This document shows, one piece after another, positions 7,770 to 16,294 of a stretch of 44,723 nucleotides of DNA. Position 1 is the first letter of the stretch, and each line of letters opens with the position of its first letter. Made by a program: the position numbers and the translations under genes. Under the pieces are notes generated by a model that was given only the letters and a program-made list of their open reading frames with translations, ran no database searches and had not been told where the DNA came from. The stretch spans positions 1-44,723 of the forward strand of contig CAZNNL010000014.1 of assembly GCA_964574395.1 (NCBI GenBank), read 5' to 3'. Source of the stretch: JAXGQD01 sp964574395 (GTDB lineage Bacteria; Bacillota; Clostridia; Saccharofermentanales; Fastidiosipilaceae).

Positions 7770-8633
7770 ATGGCAGTCATCAGTATGAAACAACTCTTAG
7801 AAGCCGGTGTCCACTTTGGTCACCAAACCCGTCGTTGGAACCCCAAAATGGCGGAGTACATCTATACCGAACGTAACGGTATCTACATCATCGATTTACA
7901 GAAAACCGTAAAGAAAGCGGACCAAGCTTACATGTTTATCCGTGAAATTTCTGAAAATGATGGCACAGTGCTGTTCGTTGGAACAAAAAAACAAGCGCAA
8001 GATTCAATCAAAGAAGAAGCTGAGCGTTGCGGAATGTTCTACATGAACAATCGTTGGTTAGGCGGAACCTTGACCAATTTCAGCACGATAAAGACGAGAG
8101 TCAATCGTTTAAAAGAGCTGGAGCGCATGAAAGAAGATGGCAGCATGGATGTGCTACCTAAAAAAGAAGTTGCTCAACTCGCTTTAGAACAAGAAAAGCT
8201 CGAAGCTAATCTGGGCGGTATCAAAGATATGAAGCGTTTGCCAGATTGTCTCTTCGTGGTTGATCCTAAAAAAGAACACATCGCTGTTCGTGAAGCACGC
8301 CGTCTTGGTATTCCCATCGTCGGTATTGTTGACACAAACTGTGATCCTGACGAAGTTGATTACGTTATTCCAGGTAATGACGACGCAATACGTGCCGTTA
8401 AACTGATTGCCGGCAAGATGGCTGATGCTGTTATCGAAGGTAAACAAGGCGAACAACTGCAAATGGAAGGCAACGACATGCCTGAAGAAAGTGCAGAACT
8501 TAGCGAAGAAAAACCAAGCATCGAAGAAATAGCATTTGAAGAAACTGAGACTGCAGTCCCAGTGGAAACAGAAGCTACAGCAGAAGTCACAGAAGAAGCG
8601 GCTACAGCCGTTGAAGAAGATACAGAAGCATAA
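7770..8633 (+). CDS. rpsB: 30S ribosomal protein S2 with long acidic C-terminal tail
   Basis: S2 (287 aa) sits on the solvent side of the 30S head-body junction and is needed to recruit S1-like factors. The family start MAVISMKQLLEAGVHFGHQT and the blocks RNGIYIIDLQKT, NRWLGGTLTNF and IPIVGIVDTNCDPD are clear. The conserved part ends near residue 230. The last 55 or so residues are a Glu/Ala/Thr/Val-rich acidic tail. Such tails occur in some Firmicutes S2 proteins, but this one is long and almost free of basic residues. The gene has a strong Shine-Dalgarno (CAGGAGG, 7758-7764) and is 15 nt from tsf, forming the usual rpsB-tsf unit. Confidence 0.97.
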   Translation: MAVISMKQLLEAGVHFGHQTRRWNPKMAEYIYTERNGIYIIDLQKTVKKADQAYMFIREISENDGTVLFVGTKKQAQDSIKEEAERCGMFYMNNRWLGGTLTNFSTIKTRVNRLKELERMKEDGSMDVLPKKEVAQLALEQEKLEANLGGIKDMKRLPDCLFVVDPKKEHIAVREARRLGIPIVGIVDTNCDPDEVDYVIPGNDDAIRAVKLIAGKMADAVIEGKQGEQLQMEGNDMPEESAELSEEKPSIEEIAFEETETAVPVETEATAEVTEEAATAVEEDTEA

Positions 8634-8648
8634 TTATTGGAGGAACAC

Positions 8649-9299
8649 ATGGCAGATATTTCAATAGCATTAATTAAGGAACTGCGTGAAAAAACGGGTT
8701 CTGGCATGATGGATGTCAAAAAGGCACTCGTCGAGACCAACGGAGATATGGAAAAAGCAATCGCATGGTTGCGTGAAAAAGGTATTGCAACAGCAGCCAA
8801 GAAATCTTCACGTATTGCAGCAGAAGGTATTGTAGAATCTTACATTCATGCTGGCGGTCGTGTTGGTGTGCTAATCGAAGTCAATATTGAAACAGACTTT
8901 GCTGCTAAGAGCGAAGATTTCATCCAATTTGTTAAAGACTGTGCAATGCAAGTTGCAGCAATGAACCCACGGTGGGTCAGCAAGGATGAAGTTCCTGAAG
9001 GCGAACTCGAAAAAGAGCGTGAAATCGTTCGTAATCAAGCACTCAACGAAGGCAAACCCGAAAAAATCGTGGACAAAATCGTTGAAGGTCGCATGCAGAA
9101 GTTCTACTCCGACTACTGTCTCTTGGACCAAGCCTTCGTAAAAGACGATTCAAAAACAATCGCAGACTTGCTACAAGAAAAAATTCTCAAAATTGGCGAG
9201 AAGATTTCCATTCGCCGCTTCACACGCTATGAAGTCGGTGAAGGGCTTGAGAAAAAAGTCGAAGACTTCGCAGCAGAAGTCGCCGCTCAATTAGGTTAA
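8649..9299 (+). CDS. tsf: Elongation factor Ts
   Basis: EF-Ts (216 aa) is the nucleotide exchange factor that reloads EF-Tu with GTP. The N-terminal UBA-like domain (residues 1-45, ALIKELREKTGSGMMDVKKAL) and the TDFAAKSEDF motif that contacts EF-Tu are present. At 216 aa it has a single core subdomain, shorter than the roughly 280-aa E. coli form and like other compact Firmicutes/Thermus-type proteins. ATG 8649 follows TTGGAGGAAC. A terminator directly after the stop closes the rpsB-tsf transcript. Confidence 0.96.
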   Translation: MADISIALIKELREKTGSGMMDVKKALVETNGDMEKAIAWLREKGIATAAKKSSRIAAEGIVESYIHAGGRVGVLIEVNIETDFAAKSEDFIQFVKDCAMQVAAMNPRWVSKDEVPEGELEKEREIVRNQALNEGKPEKIVDKIVEGRMQKFYSDYCLLDQAFVKDDSKTIADLLQEKILKIGEKISIRRFTRYEVGEGLEKKVEDFAAEVAAQLG

Positions 9300-9303
9300 A
9301 CCG

Positions 9304-9330
9304 AAGTGCTCCGAAAGGGGCACTTTTTTT
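9304..9330 (+). terminator. Intrinsic terminator after tsf
   Basis: The stem AAGTGCTCC/GGGGCACTT (one T-G pair) encloses a GAAA tetraloop and runs into seven T residues. It starts 5 bp after the tsf stop and is a textbook Rho-independent terminator. Confidence 0.95.
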
Positions 9331-9392
9331 ATACGCATTTTTCCTATAAAGTAGTATTAAATTCATGGCAAAACAACAACGGAGGCGAAATC

Positions 9393-10097
9393 ATGGACAT
9401 TAAGTATAAACGCGTACTCTTAAAAATTTCAGGCGAAGCACTAGCAGGAGACAAGGGCTGGGGTTTAGACAATGCAACCCTCATCTCTATTGGCAAAAGC
9501 ATCAAACAAGTATCGGACTTGGGCGTAGAGATTGCCATCGTTGTAGGGGGCGGAAACTTTTGGAGAGGAAGAACATCTGAAGGGATGGACCGCGTGACTG
9601 CCGACCATATGGGCATGCTCGCCACCCAAATTAATGCTCTAGCACTCAGTGATGCTTTAGAACAAGCAGGTGCCGTGACACGTGTCATGAGCGCTATTGA
9701 GATGCGCCAAATTGCTGAGCTATACATTCGAAAAAGAGCAACACGCCATCTAGAAAAAGGCCGCGTTGTTATTTTTTCTTGTGGAACCGGAAATCCGTTT
9801 TTTTCAACCGATTCTGCCATGGCACTACGTGCTGCTGAAATTGAGGCAGATCTCGTACTTAAAGCCACGAATGTTGATGGTGTGTATGACAAGGATCCAA
9901 AGAAATATGAGGATGCGGTGAAGTATAAATCACTGACGCATCTTGAAGTACTACAAAAACAACTTCAAGTCATGGATTCAAACGCAGCCGCTATCTGTCG
10001 CGATAATCATTTAAAAATCATAGTTTTCACTCTACACGAAAGCGATAACATTAAACGCATCATCTTAGGAGAAGACATAGGGACTTTGGTTTACTAA
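9393..10097 (+). CDS. pyrH: Uridylate (UMP) kinase
   Basis: The product (234 aa) is the hexameric bacterial UMP kinase of the amino-acid-kinase fold, making UDP from UMP and ATP. The motifs KRVLLKISGEAL, VGGGNFWRG and ATNVDGVYDKDPKK (nucleotide and UMP sites) are intact, and length is standard. Enzymes of this family are activated by GTP and inhibited by UTP. ATG 9393 follows CGGAGGCG (9380-9387). The upstream extension of the frame runs through the tsf terminator and is not coding. A TATAAA/TATTAA region at 9345-9360 may hold its own promoter, without a convincing -35. Confidence 0.97.
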   Translation: MDIKYKRVLLKISGEALAGDKGWGLDNATLISIGKSIKQVSDLGVEIAIVVGGGNFWRGRTSEGMDRVTADHMGMLATQINALALSDALEQAGAVTRVMSAIEMRQIAELYIRKRATRHLEKGRVVIFSCGTGNPFFSTDSAMALRAAEIEADLVLKATNVDGVYDKDPKKYEDAVKYKSLTHLEVLQKQLQVMDSNAAAICRDNHLKIIVFTLHESDNIKRIILGEDIGTLVY

Positions 10098-10139
10098 TTT
10101 GACACGATGCTGAGAAGAACAGCGGAGCAATTTTCAAAC

Positions 10140-10148
10140 TGCTATAAT
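10140..10148 (+). promoter_or_regulatory. Extended -10 promoter upstream of frr
   Basis: TGCTATAAT is a perfect extended -10 element (TGn plus TATAAT) 65 bp before the frr start. No good -35 is visible, as is allowed for extended -10 promoters. The resulting leader contains the inverted repeats AGTATC (10163)/GATACT (10187) and AAGAT/ATCTT next to the Shine-Dalgarno. Confidence 0.6.
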
Positions 10149-10212
10149 GGTTCAAGAAAGCTAGTATCTGTTAGTATTATATTCAAGATACTTATCTTAG
10201 GAGGTGCATTTT

Positions 10213-10782
10213 ATGGCAATCGAATTAAATAGTGAAAGCTACCGTCCGTTTGAGGATAGGATGAAAAAAACCTGTCAGGTTTTGCAAGAGACACTTAACA
10301 CTATCCGTGCAGGACGTGCCAATCCCAAGGTTTTAGAGCATATTACAGTCAGTTATTACGGCACGGATACGCCACTTTCTCAATTGGCCAATATTCAGGT
10401 TCCGGAAGCACGCATGATTACTATCACGCCATGGGATATGACTTGTTTAAAAGACATGGAACGTGCCATACAGTCTTCTGATCTGGGCATTAACCCCAAT
10501 AACGACGGTAAATCCTTACGCTTGAATTTTCCCGCTCTGACTGAGGAAAGAAGGAAAGATTTAGTAAAACAAGTCCAAAAATATGGCGAGGAATCAAAAG
10601 TTGCCGTGCGCAATATTCGCAGAGATGCCGTAGATTTGGTTAAAGGCTATAACAAGAAAAAAGAAATTGGCGACGATGTTCTAAGAGATGCTGAAACAAG
10701 TATTCAAAAACTAACAGATAAATATATTGCTGAAGTGGATAAAATTGTTCAAACCAAGGAAAAAGATTTGATGGAAATCTAA
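10213..10782 (+). CDS. frr: Ribosome recycling factor
   Basis: RRF (189 aa) splits post-termination ribosomes together with EF-G. The typical order is present: an N-terminal helix (CQVLQETLNTIRAGRANPKVL), a small beta domain (YYGTDTPLSQLANIQVPEARM) and long C-terminal helices (LTEERRKDLVKQVQKYGEESK). Length matches the family, with a few extra residues at the N-terminus. The start is ATG 10213 behind TAGGAGG. A GTG at 10204 overlaps the Shine-Dalgarno and is unlikely to be used. It is followed after 2 nt by uppS. Confidence 0.97.
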   Translation: MAIELNSESYRPFEDRMKKTCQVLQETLNTIRAGRANPKVLEHITVSYYGTDTPLSQLANIQVPEARMITITPWDMTCLKDMERAIQSSDLGINPNNDGKSLRLNFPALTEERRKDLVKQVQKYGEESKVAVRNIRRDAVDLVKGYNKKKEIGDDVLRDAETSIQKLTDKYIAEVDKIVQTKEKDLMEI

Positions 10783-10784
10783 GC

Positions 10785-11525
10785 ATGGCTAGAGCACAAG
10801 TGCAGAAACTTAGCGAGATTGGAGAATCCAAAATCCCATTACATCTTGCTATTATCATGGACGGCAATGGGCGTTGGGCTAAAAAGCGCTTCCTACCCAG
10901 AAAATTTGGGCACAGAGCAGGTGCTGAGAATCTAAAGCGCGTCACGGAAGCTGCCGCTAATGCCGGCATCCGTTATTTAACTGTGTACGCTTTTTCTACT
11001 GAAAACTGGAAAAGGCCCCAAGATGAAGTGCATGGTTTAATGAATCTGTTTATCGAGTTCCTGGATAAGTATGACCCAGAACTTGCTGAGCAGGATATTC
11101 GTCTGAGGTTCCAGGGCGATCTTGCTAGCTTGCCTGAAAATGTGCGTGCGGCTATCGCAGCCTCTGACAAGCGTAGTCAGAACAGGCAGGGCATGCAGCT
11201 AATACTTGCCTTCAACTATGGAGGACGTGACGAATTAGTGCATGCAGCGCAAGCATTGGCGAAAGATGCGATCGCAGGGAAAGTTGATCCAAACACCATT
11301 GATTCTGAACTCTTCAGTTCTTACTTATATCTTAATGATGTCCCTGATCCAGATATGATAGTCAGGACGAGTGGAGAGATGCGGTTATCTAACTTTCTAC
11401 TGTGGGAAGCTGCGTATAGTGAGCTTTGGGTGGTAGATGTACTATGGCCTGACTTTTCCAATGAGCATCTACAGATGGCCATTGCAGAGTTTGGTAGACG
11501 TGAAAGACGCTTTGGGGGACTTTAG
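10785..11525 (+). CDS. uppS: Isoprenyl transferase (undecaprenyl diphosphate synthase)
   Basis: The product (246 aa) condenses isopentenyl diphosphate in cis onto farnesyl diphosphate to make the C55 lipid carrier for wall synthesis. The signature HLAIIMDGNGRWAKKR contains the catalytic Asp26. The blocks YLTVYAFSTENWKRP and GEMRLSNFLLWEAAYSELW are intact. Length is normal. The Shine-Dalgarno is weak and lies within the frr 3' end, and the 2-nt gap to frr suggests coupled translation. The next genes, cdsA and dxr, supply membrane lipid and the isoprenoid precursors. Confidence 0.97.
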   Translation: MARAQVQKLSEIGESKIPLHLAIIMDGNGRWAKKRFLPRKFGHRAGAENLKRVTEAAANAGIRYLTVYAFSTENWKRPQDEVHGLMNLFIEFLDKYDPELAEQDIRLRFQGDLASLPENVRAAIAASDKRSQNRQGMQLILAFNYGGRDELVHAAQALAKDAIAGKVDPNTIDSELFSSYLYLNDVPDPDMIVRTSGEMRLSNFLLWEAAYSELWVVDVLWPDFSNEHLQMAIAEFGRRERRFGGL

Positions 11526-11555
11526 CTTAGTTGGACAATGGAGGATTAGTAGTTT

Positions 11556-12494
11556 ATGAGTAACCGAGTAATGACAGGCCTTGTTTTTACAATCGCAATG
11601 CTGATTGTGATTATTCCTGCTTTTGTCTGGCCGTGGTGGACGATGATTTTCTTGGTCGTCCTCGCTGTCATCATGACCTTGGAATATCATCAAGCGATGC
11701 AACGCATATTCAAACCTCTGTCTCTCCCGCTGATGTTGGCAGCCAGCCTTTCTATCGTTGTGCCTGGCGTCATCTGGTACATTTATCGTGACGCACATCG
11801 TGGGTGGCAGTTTTTACAAAAAACCGAACTACAAAGCCCCGATCTAGCTACTTGGCGCACTGACTCCTTGTTCTTATTGGCTTCAGGCGTAGCAATTCTT
11901 TTTACCTATCTCTTTTTCTTAATGGTGATTTCCTCTACCTTTACCGTACTAAAACACGGCCCCGCAAGATTGCCACAAAACGCCGCGGCTCTTTCTGCCG
12001 GAATATATTTAGGTGTACCTTTAGCGAGTATTACCTTGTTTCTCTTTGCTTTACCCAACGGTTTTAGGTGGCTTTTACCTGCAATATTTATCCCCTGGAT
12101 TTCAGATGTAGGGGCATACTATGCCGGTACTTACATGGGGAAAAAGCCCTTCTTCAACAAAATCAGTCCGAACAAAACTATGGAAGGTGCCATGGGAGGA
12201 ATCCTAGCGGGTGCGCTCATTGGCGGTATCTATTTTTTAGTGGCCTTTAGAGGCGACGGTATGACCATGCAGAGCACCGCCATTGCTTTGGCTTACGGCT
12301 TGCTAAGTGGCGCTTTGCTCGCCTTTGCGGGAGAAATGGGAGACCTTTTTGCCTCAGCCTTAAAGCGCTGGACTGGCATTAAAGATTTCAGCCATGCACT
12401 TCCAGGGCATGGTGGATTTCTGGACCGCTTTGACTCCGTTCTATTTTCTTTACCTGTCAGTATCATCCTGGCGAGTATCTTCTATTTAATCTAG
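11556..12494 (+). CDS. cdsA: Phosphatidate cytidylyltransferase
   Basis: This integral membrane enzyme (312 aa) makes CDP-diacylglycerol from CTP and phosphatidic acid, the branch point of phospholipid synthesis. About seven or eight hydrophobic helices are visible. The catalytic region has the family pattern SDVGAYYAGTYMGKKPF followed by ISPNKTMEGAMGG. The C-terminal signature ALPGHGGFLDRFDSVLFS carries the conserved Asp residues. It is slightly longer than E. coli CdsA because of an extra loop near residues 80-100. ATG 11556 follows GGAGGATT. It is 30 nt after uppS and 8 nt before dxr. Confidence 0.95.
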   Translation: MSNRVMTGLVFTIAMLIVIIPAFVWPWWTMIFLVVLAVIMTLEYHQAMQRIFKPLSLPLMLAASLSIVVPGVIWYIYRDAHRGWQFLQKTELQSPDLATWRTDSLFLLASGVAILFTYLFFLMVISSTFTVLKHGPARLPQNAAALSAGIYLGVPLASITLFLFALPNGFRWLLPAIFIPWISDVGAYYAGTYMGKKPFFNKISPNKTMEGAMGGILAGALIGGIYFLVAFRGDGMTMQSTAIALAYGLLSGALLAFAGEMGDLFASALKRWTGIKDFSHALPGHGGFLDRFDSVLFSLPVSIILASIFYLI

Positions 12495-12502
12495 GTATAC
12501 GT

Positions 12503-13675
12503 ATGAAAGCATTAGCTATCCTTGGCTCAACCGGTTCCATAGGTACACAAACGCTCGAAGTTTGTGCTGAATTCTCTTATCCTGTTCATGCATTGGCTTG
12601 TGGCAAAAATGTTGCACTACTAGCGAAACAAATCGAACGTTTTAAACCCGCTCTGGTCAGTGTGGGAGATGAAACTGCAGCAGCTGAACTTGCTAGTATT
12701 CTAGAAAATGCTGACTATCGTCCACGCATTCTCTGGGGTCGTGAAGGCTTAAAAGAAATCGCGACTGATCCTGCCGCTGACATGCTTCTTGCTGCAATGG
12801 TTGGCATATCAGGACTGGAACCCGTCTTGCAAGCCATCGCTGCTGGCAAAGACATTGCTTTGGCTAATAAAGAAGTTTTAGTAACGGCTGGTTATCTGGT
12901 CGAAACTGAGCTGAAAAAATATGGAAGAAAGCTTCTACCGGTTGACAGCGAACACTCTGCAATCTGGCAATGCCTGTGGGGAAATGACGAACGCGGATTG
13001 AGGCGTATTTTTTTGACTGCATCCGGAGGGCCATTCTTACATTACTCAGCTGCTGACTTAAAGCAGGTGACGAGAAGCGATGCGCTTAAGCATCCAACAT
13101 GGGATATGGGTGGCAAAATCACCATAGATTCCGCAAGTTTAATGAACAAAGGGCTAGAACTTATTGAAGCAATGCATCTATTTCATGTCAATGCAGAACA
13201 AATTGAAGTTTTGGTTCATCCTCAAAGCATCATTCATTCCATGGTCGAGTGGCAAGACGGCTCAGTCATGGCACAGTTAAGTCATCCGGATATGCGTTTG
13301 CCAATACAAATTGCCTTAGCTTATCCTGAAAGACTGAATAGTCCTGAGCGTCGTTTTGATCCTTTTTCTAAAAGTGCACAATCGTTAAGTTTTTTGCCGG
13401 CAGACCGAGAGCGTTTCCCTTGCTTAGCTTTGGCTGAAGAAGCTGCTAAAGCACAAAAATCGTTAACGATTGTGATGAATGCTGCCAATGAAATTGCGGT
13501 TGCTGCGTTCCTGAAAGAAGAAATACAGTTTCTGGATATTCCTCGTGTCATTGAGGCAAGTATGCTCAGACATGCAGCTACTGGCTTAAGTAAAGCTGAG
13601 AGTTTAGAGGAAATCTGGGCGTGCGACGAAATTGGGCGACGCTTCGCCTCGGAGAAGATTTCGTTACTGATCTGA
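12503..13675 (+). CDS. dxr: 1-deoxy-D-xylulose 5-phosphate reductoisomerase
   Basis: Dxr (390 aa) converts DXP to MEP with NADPH, the first committed step of the MEP isoprenoid pathway and the target of fosmidomycin. The N-terminal Rossmann motif ILGSTGSIG (residues 7-14) is intact. So are the ALANKEVLVTAG block, the metal and substrate motif PVDSEHSAIWQCL, and the flexible-loop and binding regions around KHPTWDMGGKITIDSASLMNKGLE. Length is normal. ispG, a later step, lies two genes downstream. The ATG follows TAGGTATACGT, a modest ribosome binding site. Confidence 0.97.
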   Translation: MKALAILGSTGSIGTQTLEVCAEFSYPVHALACGKNVALLAKQIERFKPALVSVGDETAAAELASILENADYRPRILWGREGLKEIATDPAADMLLAAMVGISGLEPVLQAIAAGKDIALANKEVLVTAGYLVETELKKYGRKLLPVDSEHSAIWQCLWGNDERGLRRIFLTASGGPFLHYSAADLKQVTRSDALKHPTWDMGGKITIDSASLMNKGLELIEAMHLFHVNAEQIEVLVHPQSIIHSMVEWQDGSVMAQLSHPDMRLPIQIALAYPERLNSPERRFDPFSKSAQSLSFLPADRERFPCLALAEEAAKAQKSLTIVMNAANEIAVAAFLKEEIQFLDIPRVIEASMLRHAATGLSKAESLEEIWACDEIGRRFASEKISLLI

Positions 13676-13685
13676 CACATTTTTC

Positions 13686-13745
13686 TGTTACAATAGTGAT
13701 TCTTAATTAGTTTACTTGGCGTGAGAGACAGCTTTAGTACTGTCT
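13686..13745 (+). promoter_or_regulatory. Extended -10 and hairpin in the rseP leader
   Basis: TGTTACAAT (13686-13694) is an extended -10 element directly after dxr. About 30 bp downstream is a 6-bp hairpin, AGACAG (13726-13731)/CTGTCT (13740-13745), running into TTTTGTT. The hairpin could be a weak terminator for dxr read-through or a leader attenuator for rseP. Confidence 0.4.
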
Positions 13746-13771
13746 TTTGTTATATGTGATATAGGAGCAAT

Positions 13772-15169
13772 ATGAACGATATTATAGGTATATTAGTTGG
13801 CCTGGTTTTACTAAGCCTGATGATGTGGTTGCACGAACTAGGTCATTATTTGATGGGCAAAAAACTGGGTTTTAAAATAGAAGAATTCAATATTTTCATG
13901 GGCCCAGTTCTTTATTCATTTCACAAGAACGGCGTGAAATATTCTTTGCGTTCAATACCCATCGGTGCGTCAGTGCAGTTTGCAGGGGAAGGCGATACGG
14001 ACCCCGATGCCGACACAACGCAGGCTGCTTGGGCAAGTGGCGCGGAAGAAGAAAGCGGGAAAATCACCTCGGCTTGGGGTACTGAGAATAGTAAACCCAT
14101 AAGTGGTGCACTGGATGCGCGATTATTTCATAACAGACCCAAGCGTTATCGGGCAGCTGTGTTACTTTCTGGTCCAGTGATGAACATCATCAGTGGCGTG
14201 CTTGCTTTTGTCATCATTTTCTCAAGTTTGGGTTATGTGGTACCCCAAATATCTGACTTGAGTAGCGATGGGCAGGCTCAAGCTGCTGGTTTAGAAATTG
14301 GAGATACGATTACTGAAATTAATGGCACCCCAGTCCGAAATGCCATGGATTGGAATTACGCCTACATGTTTATTAACGATGGTCAAACCGTAGGGATTAA
14401 ATACCTCAACGCGGACGGACAAGAGCAGGTAGCAGAGTTAGTGCCGCAAGCGACAAGCAGAAAAATGATTGGCATTTCTTGGAACCCTGCCTCTAGTGCC
14501 ATCGTTGTAGAAGCAGTCGATCCTCAATCTAATGAAGGATCTCCAGTTATAAAAACTGGAGATCAGCTCATCAAAGTGAATGGTCGAACTGTAGATGTTG
14601 ATTCAGTCTCCCAAGCGATAGCTTCAGCACAAGACAGCAATATTAAATTGACCGTCGTTAGAGATGGCCAGGAACAAGAACTTACTACTAAGGCTAGAAT
14701 AGTAGAAGGCTACAATTCAGTAGGTTTAGCGTTTACAGAAAAACATGACTTTTTAGGCACTATTCCATATGCCTTGAATTTTTCCACGTCCATACTGAAA
14801 ATGACCTTTTCCTCAATCGGCCAAATGATTAGCGGTCAACTAAAGGCCAAAGATGCATTAAGTGGTCCGGTGGGAATTGTTGATACCATATCAGGCGTTG
14901 TCAAACAGGAACAGGTCGATGTCATTGAGAAAATTATGCAGCTCTTGCAACTGTTTGCCTTAATTTCACTGTCCTTGGGGATAATGAACCTTTTGCCAAT
15001 CCCACTTTTAGACGGGTCACATTTGCTTTTATTAGTCGTAGAAGCTATTCGTGGCAAAAGGCTATCACAAAAAGCGCAAACCGCCATTACCATGGCAGGA
15101 CTACTCATCATAGTGGGCTTGTTTGCAGTCGGCCTGTATTTTGATATAAGCCGTATTATGGGCAGGTAG
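13772..15169 (+). CDS. rseP: RIP zinc metalloprotease RseP/RasP (site-2 protease)
   Basis: This intramembrane protease (465 aa) cleaves anti-sigma factors and signal-peptide remnants within the membrane. The zinc motif HELGH is at residues 21-25 in the first helix, and the partner metal-binding motif LLPIPLLDG is near Asp414. Two PDZ-like domains sit between them (about 165-245 and 245-320), with GLEIGDTITEINGTPV and KTGDQLIKVNGRTV as their ligand-groove motifs. B. subtilis RasP has one PDZ domain, so two is closer to the E. coli arrangement. A low-complexity acidic stretch (about residues 70-105) lies between the first helix and the second membrane segment. ATG 13772 follows TAGGAGC. Confidence 0.95.
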   Translation: MNDIIGILVGLVLLSLMMWLHELGHYLMGKKLGFKIEEFNIFMGPVLYSFHKNGVKYSLRSIPIGASVQFAGEGDTDPDADTTQAAWASGAEEESGKITSAWGTENSKPISGALDARLFHNRPKRYRAAVLLSGPVMNIISGVLAFVIIFSSLGYVVPQISDLSSDGQAQAAGLEIGDTITEINGTPVRNAMDWNYAYMFINDGQTVGIKYLNADGQEQVAELVPQATSRKMIGISWNPASSAIVVEAVDPQSNEGSPVIKTGDQLIKVNGRTVDVDSVSQAIASAQDSNIKLTVVRDGQEQELTTKARIVEGYNSVGLAFTEKHDFLGTIPYALNFSTSILKMTFSSIGQMISGQLKAKDALSGPVGIVDTISGVVKQEQVDVIEKIMQLLQLFALISLSLGIMNLLPIPLLDGSHLLLLVVEAIRGKRLSQKAQTAITMAGLLIIVGLFAVGLYFDISRIMGR

Positions 15170-15178
15170 GAGGAAGAT

Positions 15179-16273
15179 ATGGGCTTAGCAGAATCAGAAA
15201 GAATACTAGGCAATAGGCGTGTTAGCCGTGTTGTCCAAGTTGGCAATTTAAAAATGGGTGGCGGCACGCTTCCGCTTATCCAATCTATGAATAACACAGA
15301 CACAAGAGACGTAACTGCTTCTCTTGCCCAAATTAGTGCTCTAGCTGCGGCAGGCTGTCACATTACGCGACTGGCTGTGCCAGATATGGAAGCGGCGACT
15401 GCTCTTAAAGCAATTTGTAGGAAAGCACTTCTACCAGTAGTGGCAGACATTCACTTCGACTATCGTTTGGCTTTGGCTGCCATTGCTGCAGGTGCAGCTA
15501 AAATCCGCATCAATCCTGGTAATATCGGTGGCGAAGATCGCCTGCGTGAAGTCGCTAAAGCCTGTAAAGAGCGCAATATTCCAATCCGAGTCGGTGTTAA
15601 TTCTGGCTCCATTGCTAAGGATATTCTAGCCAAGTATGGTGGCGTTACGGCACATGCTATGCTTGAATCCGCACAGCAGTCAGTCGCATTGCTAGAGGAC
15701 CAAGGATTTGAGGACATAGTTATTTCGATGAAGGCTTCGGATCCTGCGCTCTCAATTGCCTGTTATCGTCTCCTAGCAACTGCTAGTCATTATCCTTTGC
15801 ATTTAGGCGTAACAGAAGCAGGTAGCGTTAGAGAAGGATCGATTCGTTCGGCAATCGGTATTGGAACACTACTCGCAGAAGGCATTGGAGATACCTTTAG
15901 GGTTTCGCTGACCGCTGACCCTGTAGAAGAAGTGAAAGTTGCACATAGCATTTTGAACGCTTTGCAGCTCAGTGAACGCGGGGCAACCTTAATCTCTTGT
16001 CCGACTTGTGGGCGTACTGAAGTGGCCTTGCAGAAGCTGGTTGAAGAAATTGAACCACTTCTGGCCAACGTGGAAAAACCAGTAAAGATAGCTTTGATGG
16101 GCTGTGCCGTGAATGGCCCTGGTGAAGCGAGGGAAGCGGATATTGGTTTGGCAGGGGGTAAGGATGGGTATTTACTTTTTGCCAAAGGTGAAATTATTGA
16201 AAAAATACCTGAAGAACAGGCATTGGCAAGGCTTAGAGAAGAATTACTAAAGCGTTTTAATGTGACAATATAA
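15179..16273 (+). CDS. ispG: 4-hydroxy-3-methylbut-2-en-1-yl diphosphate synthase (IspG/GcpE)
   Basis: The product (364 aa) reduces MEcPP to HMBPP in the MEP pathway using flavodoxin or ferredoxin electrons. It has the two-domain bacterial form: a TIM barrel (RINPGNIGG, IRVGVNSGS) and a C-terminal iron-sulfur domain. The three cluster ligands are Cys274 and Cys277 (SCPTCGR) and Cys309 (MGCAVNGPGEA). The ATG follows AGGAGGAAGAT, overlapping the rseP stop region (9-nt gap). Together with dxr it places two MEP genes in one transcript with the enzymes that consume the product (UppS). Confidence 0.97.
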   Translation: MGLAESERILGNRRVSRVVQVGNLKMGGGTLPLIQSMNNTDTRDVTASLAQISALAAAGCHITRLAVPDMEAATALKAICRKALLPVVADIHFDYRLALAAIAAGAAKIRINPGNIGGEDRLREVAKACKERNIPIRVGVNSGSIAKDILAKYGGVTAHAMLESAQQSVALLEDQGFEDIVISMKASDPALSIACYRLLATASHYPLHLGVTEAGSVREGSIRSAIGIGTLLAEGIGDTFRVSLTADPVEEVKVAHSILNALQLSERGATLISCPTCGRTEVALQKLVEEIEPLLANVEKPVKIALMGCAVNGPGEAREADIGLAGGKDGYLLFAKGEIIEKIPEEQALARLREELLKRFNVTI

Positions 16274-16294
16274 GCATTGTGTCGGGGGAAGAAT

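Noticed and set aside
7628..7876. Small + strand frame between smpB and rpsB
   Set aside because: It runs into rpsB in another frame, has no ribosome binding site and no family likeness; the region is the rpsB leader.
9344..9892. Minus-strand open frame of 182 codons inside pyrH
   Set aside because: It is antisense to a clear UMP kinase, with no family pattern or minus-strand ribosome binding site.
10099..10128. TTGACA after pyrH as the frr -35
   Set aside because: At 17 bp spacing the -10 would be GCGGAG, and the good TATAAT is much too far away. The extended -10 explains the promoter better.
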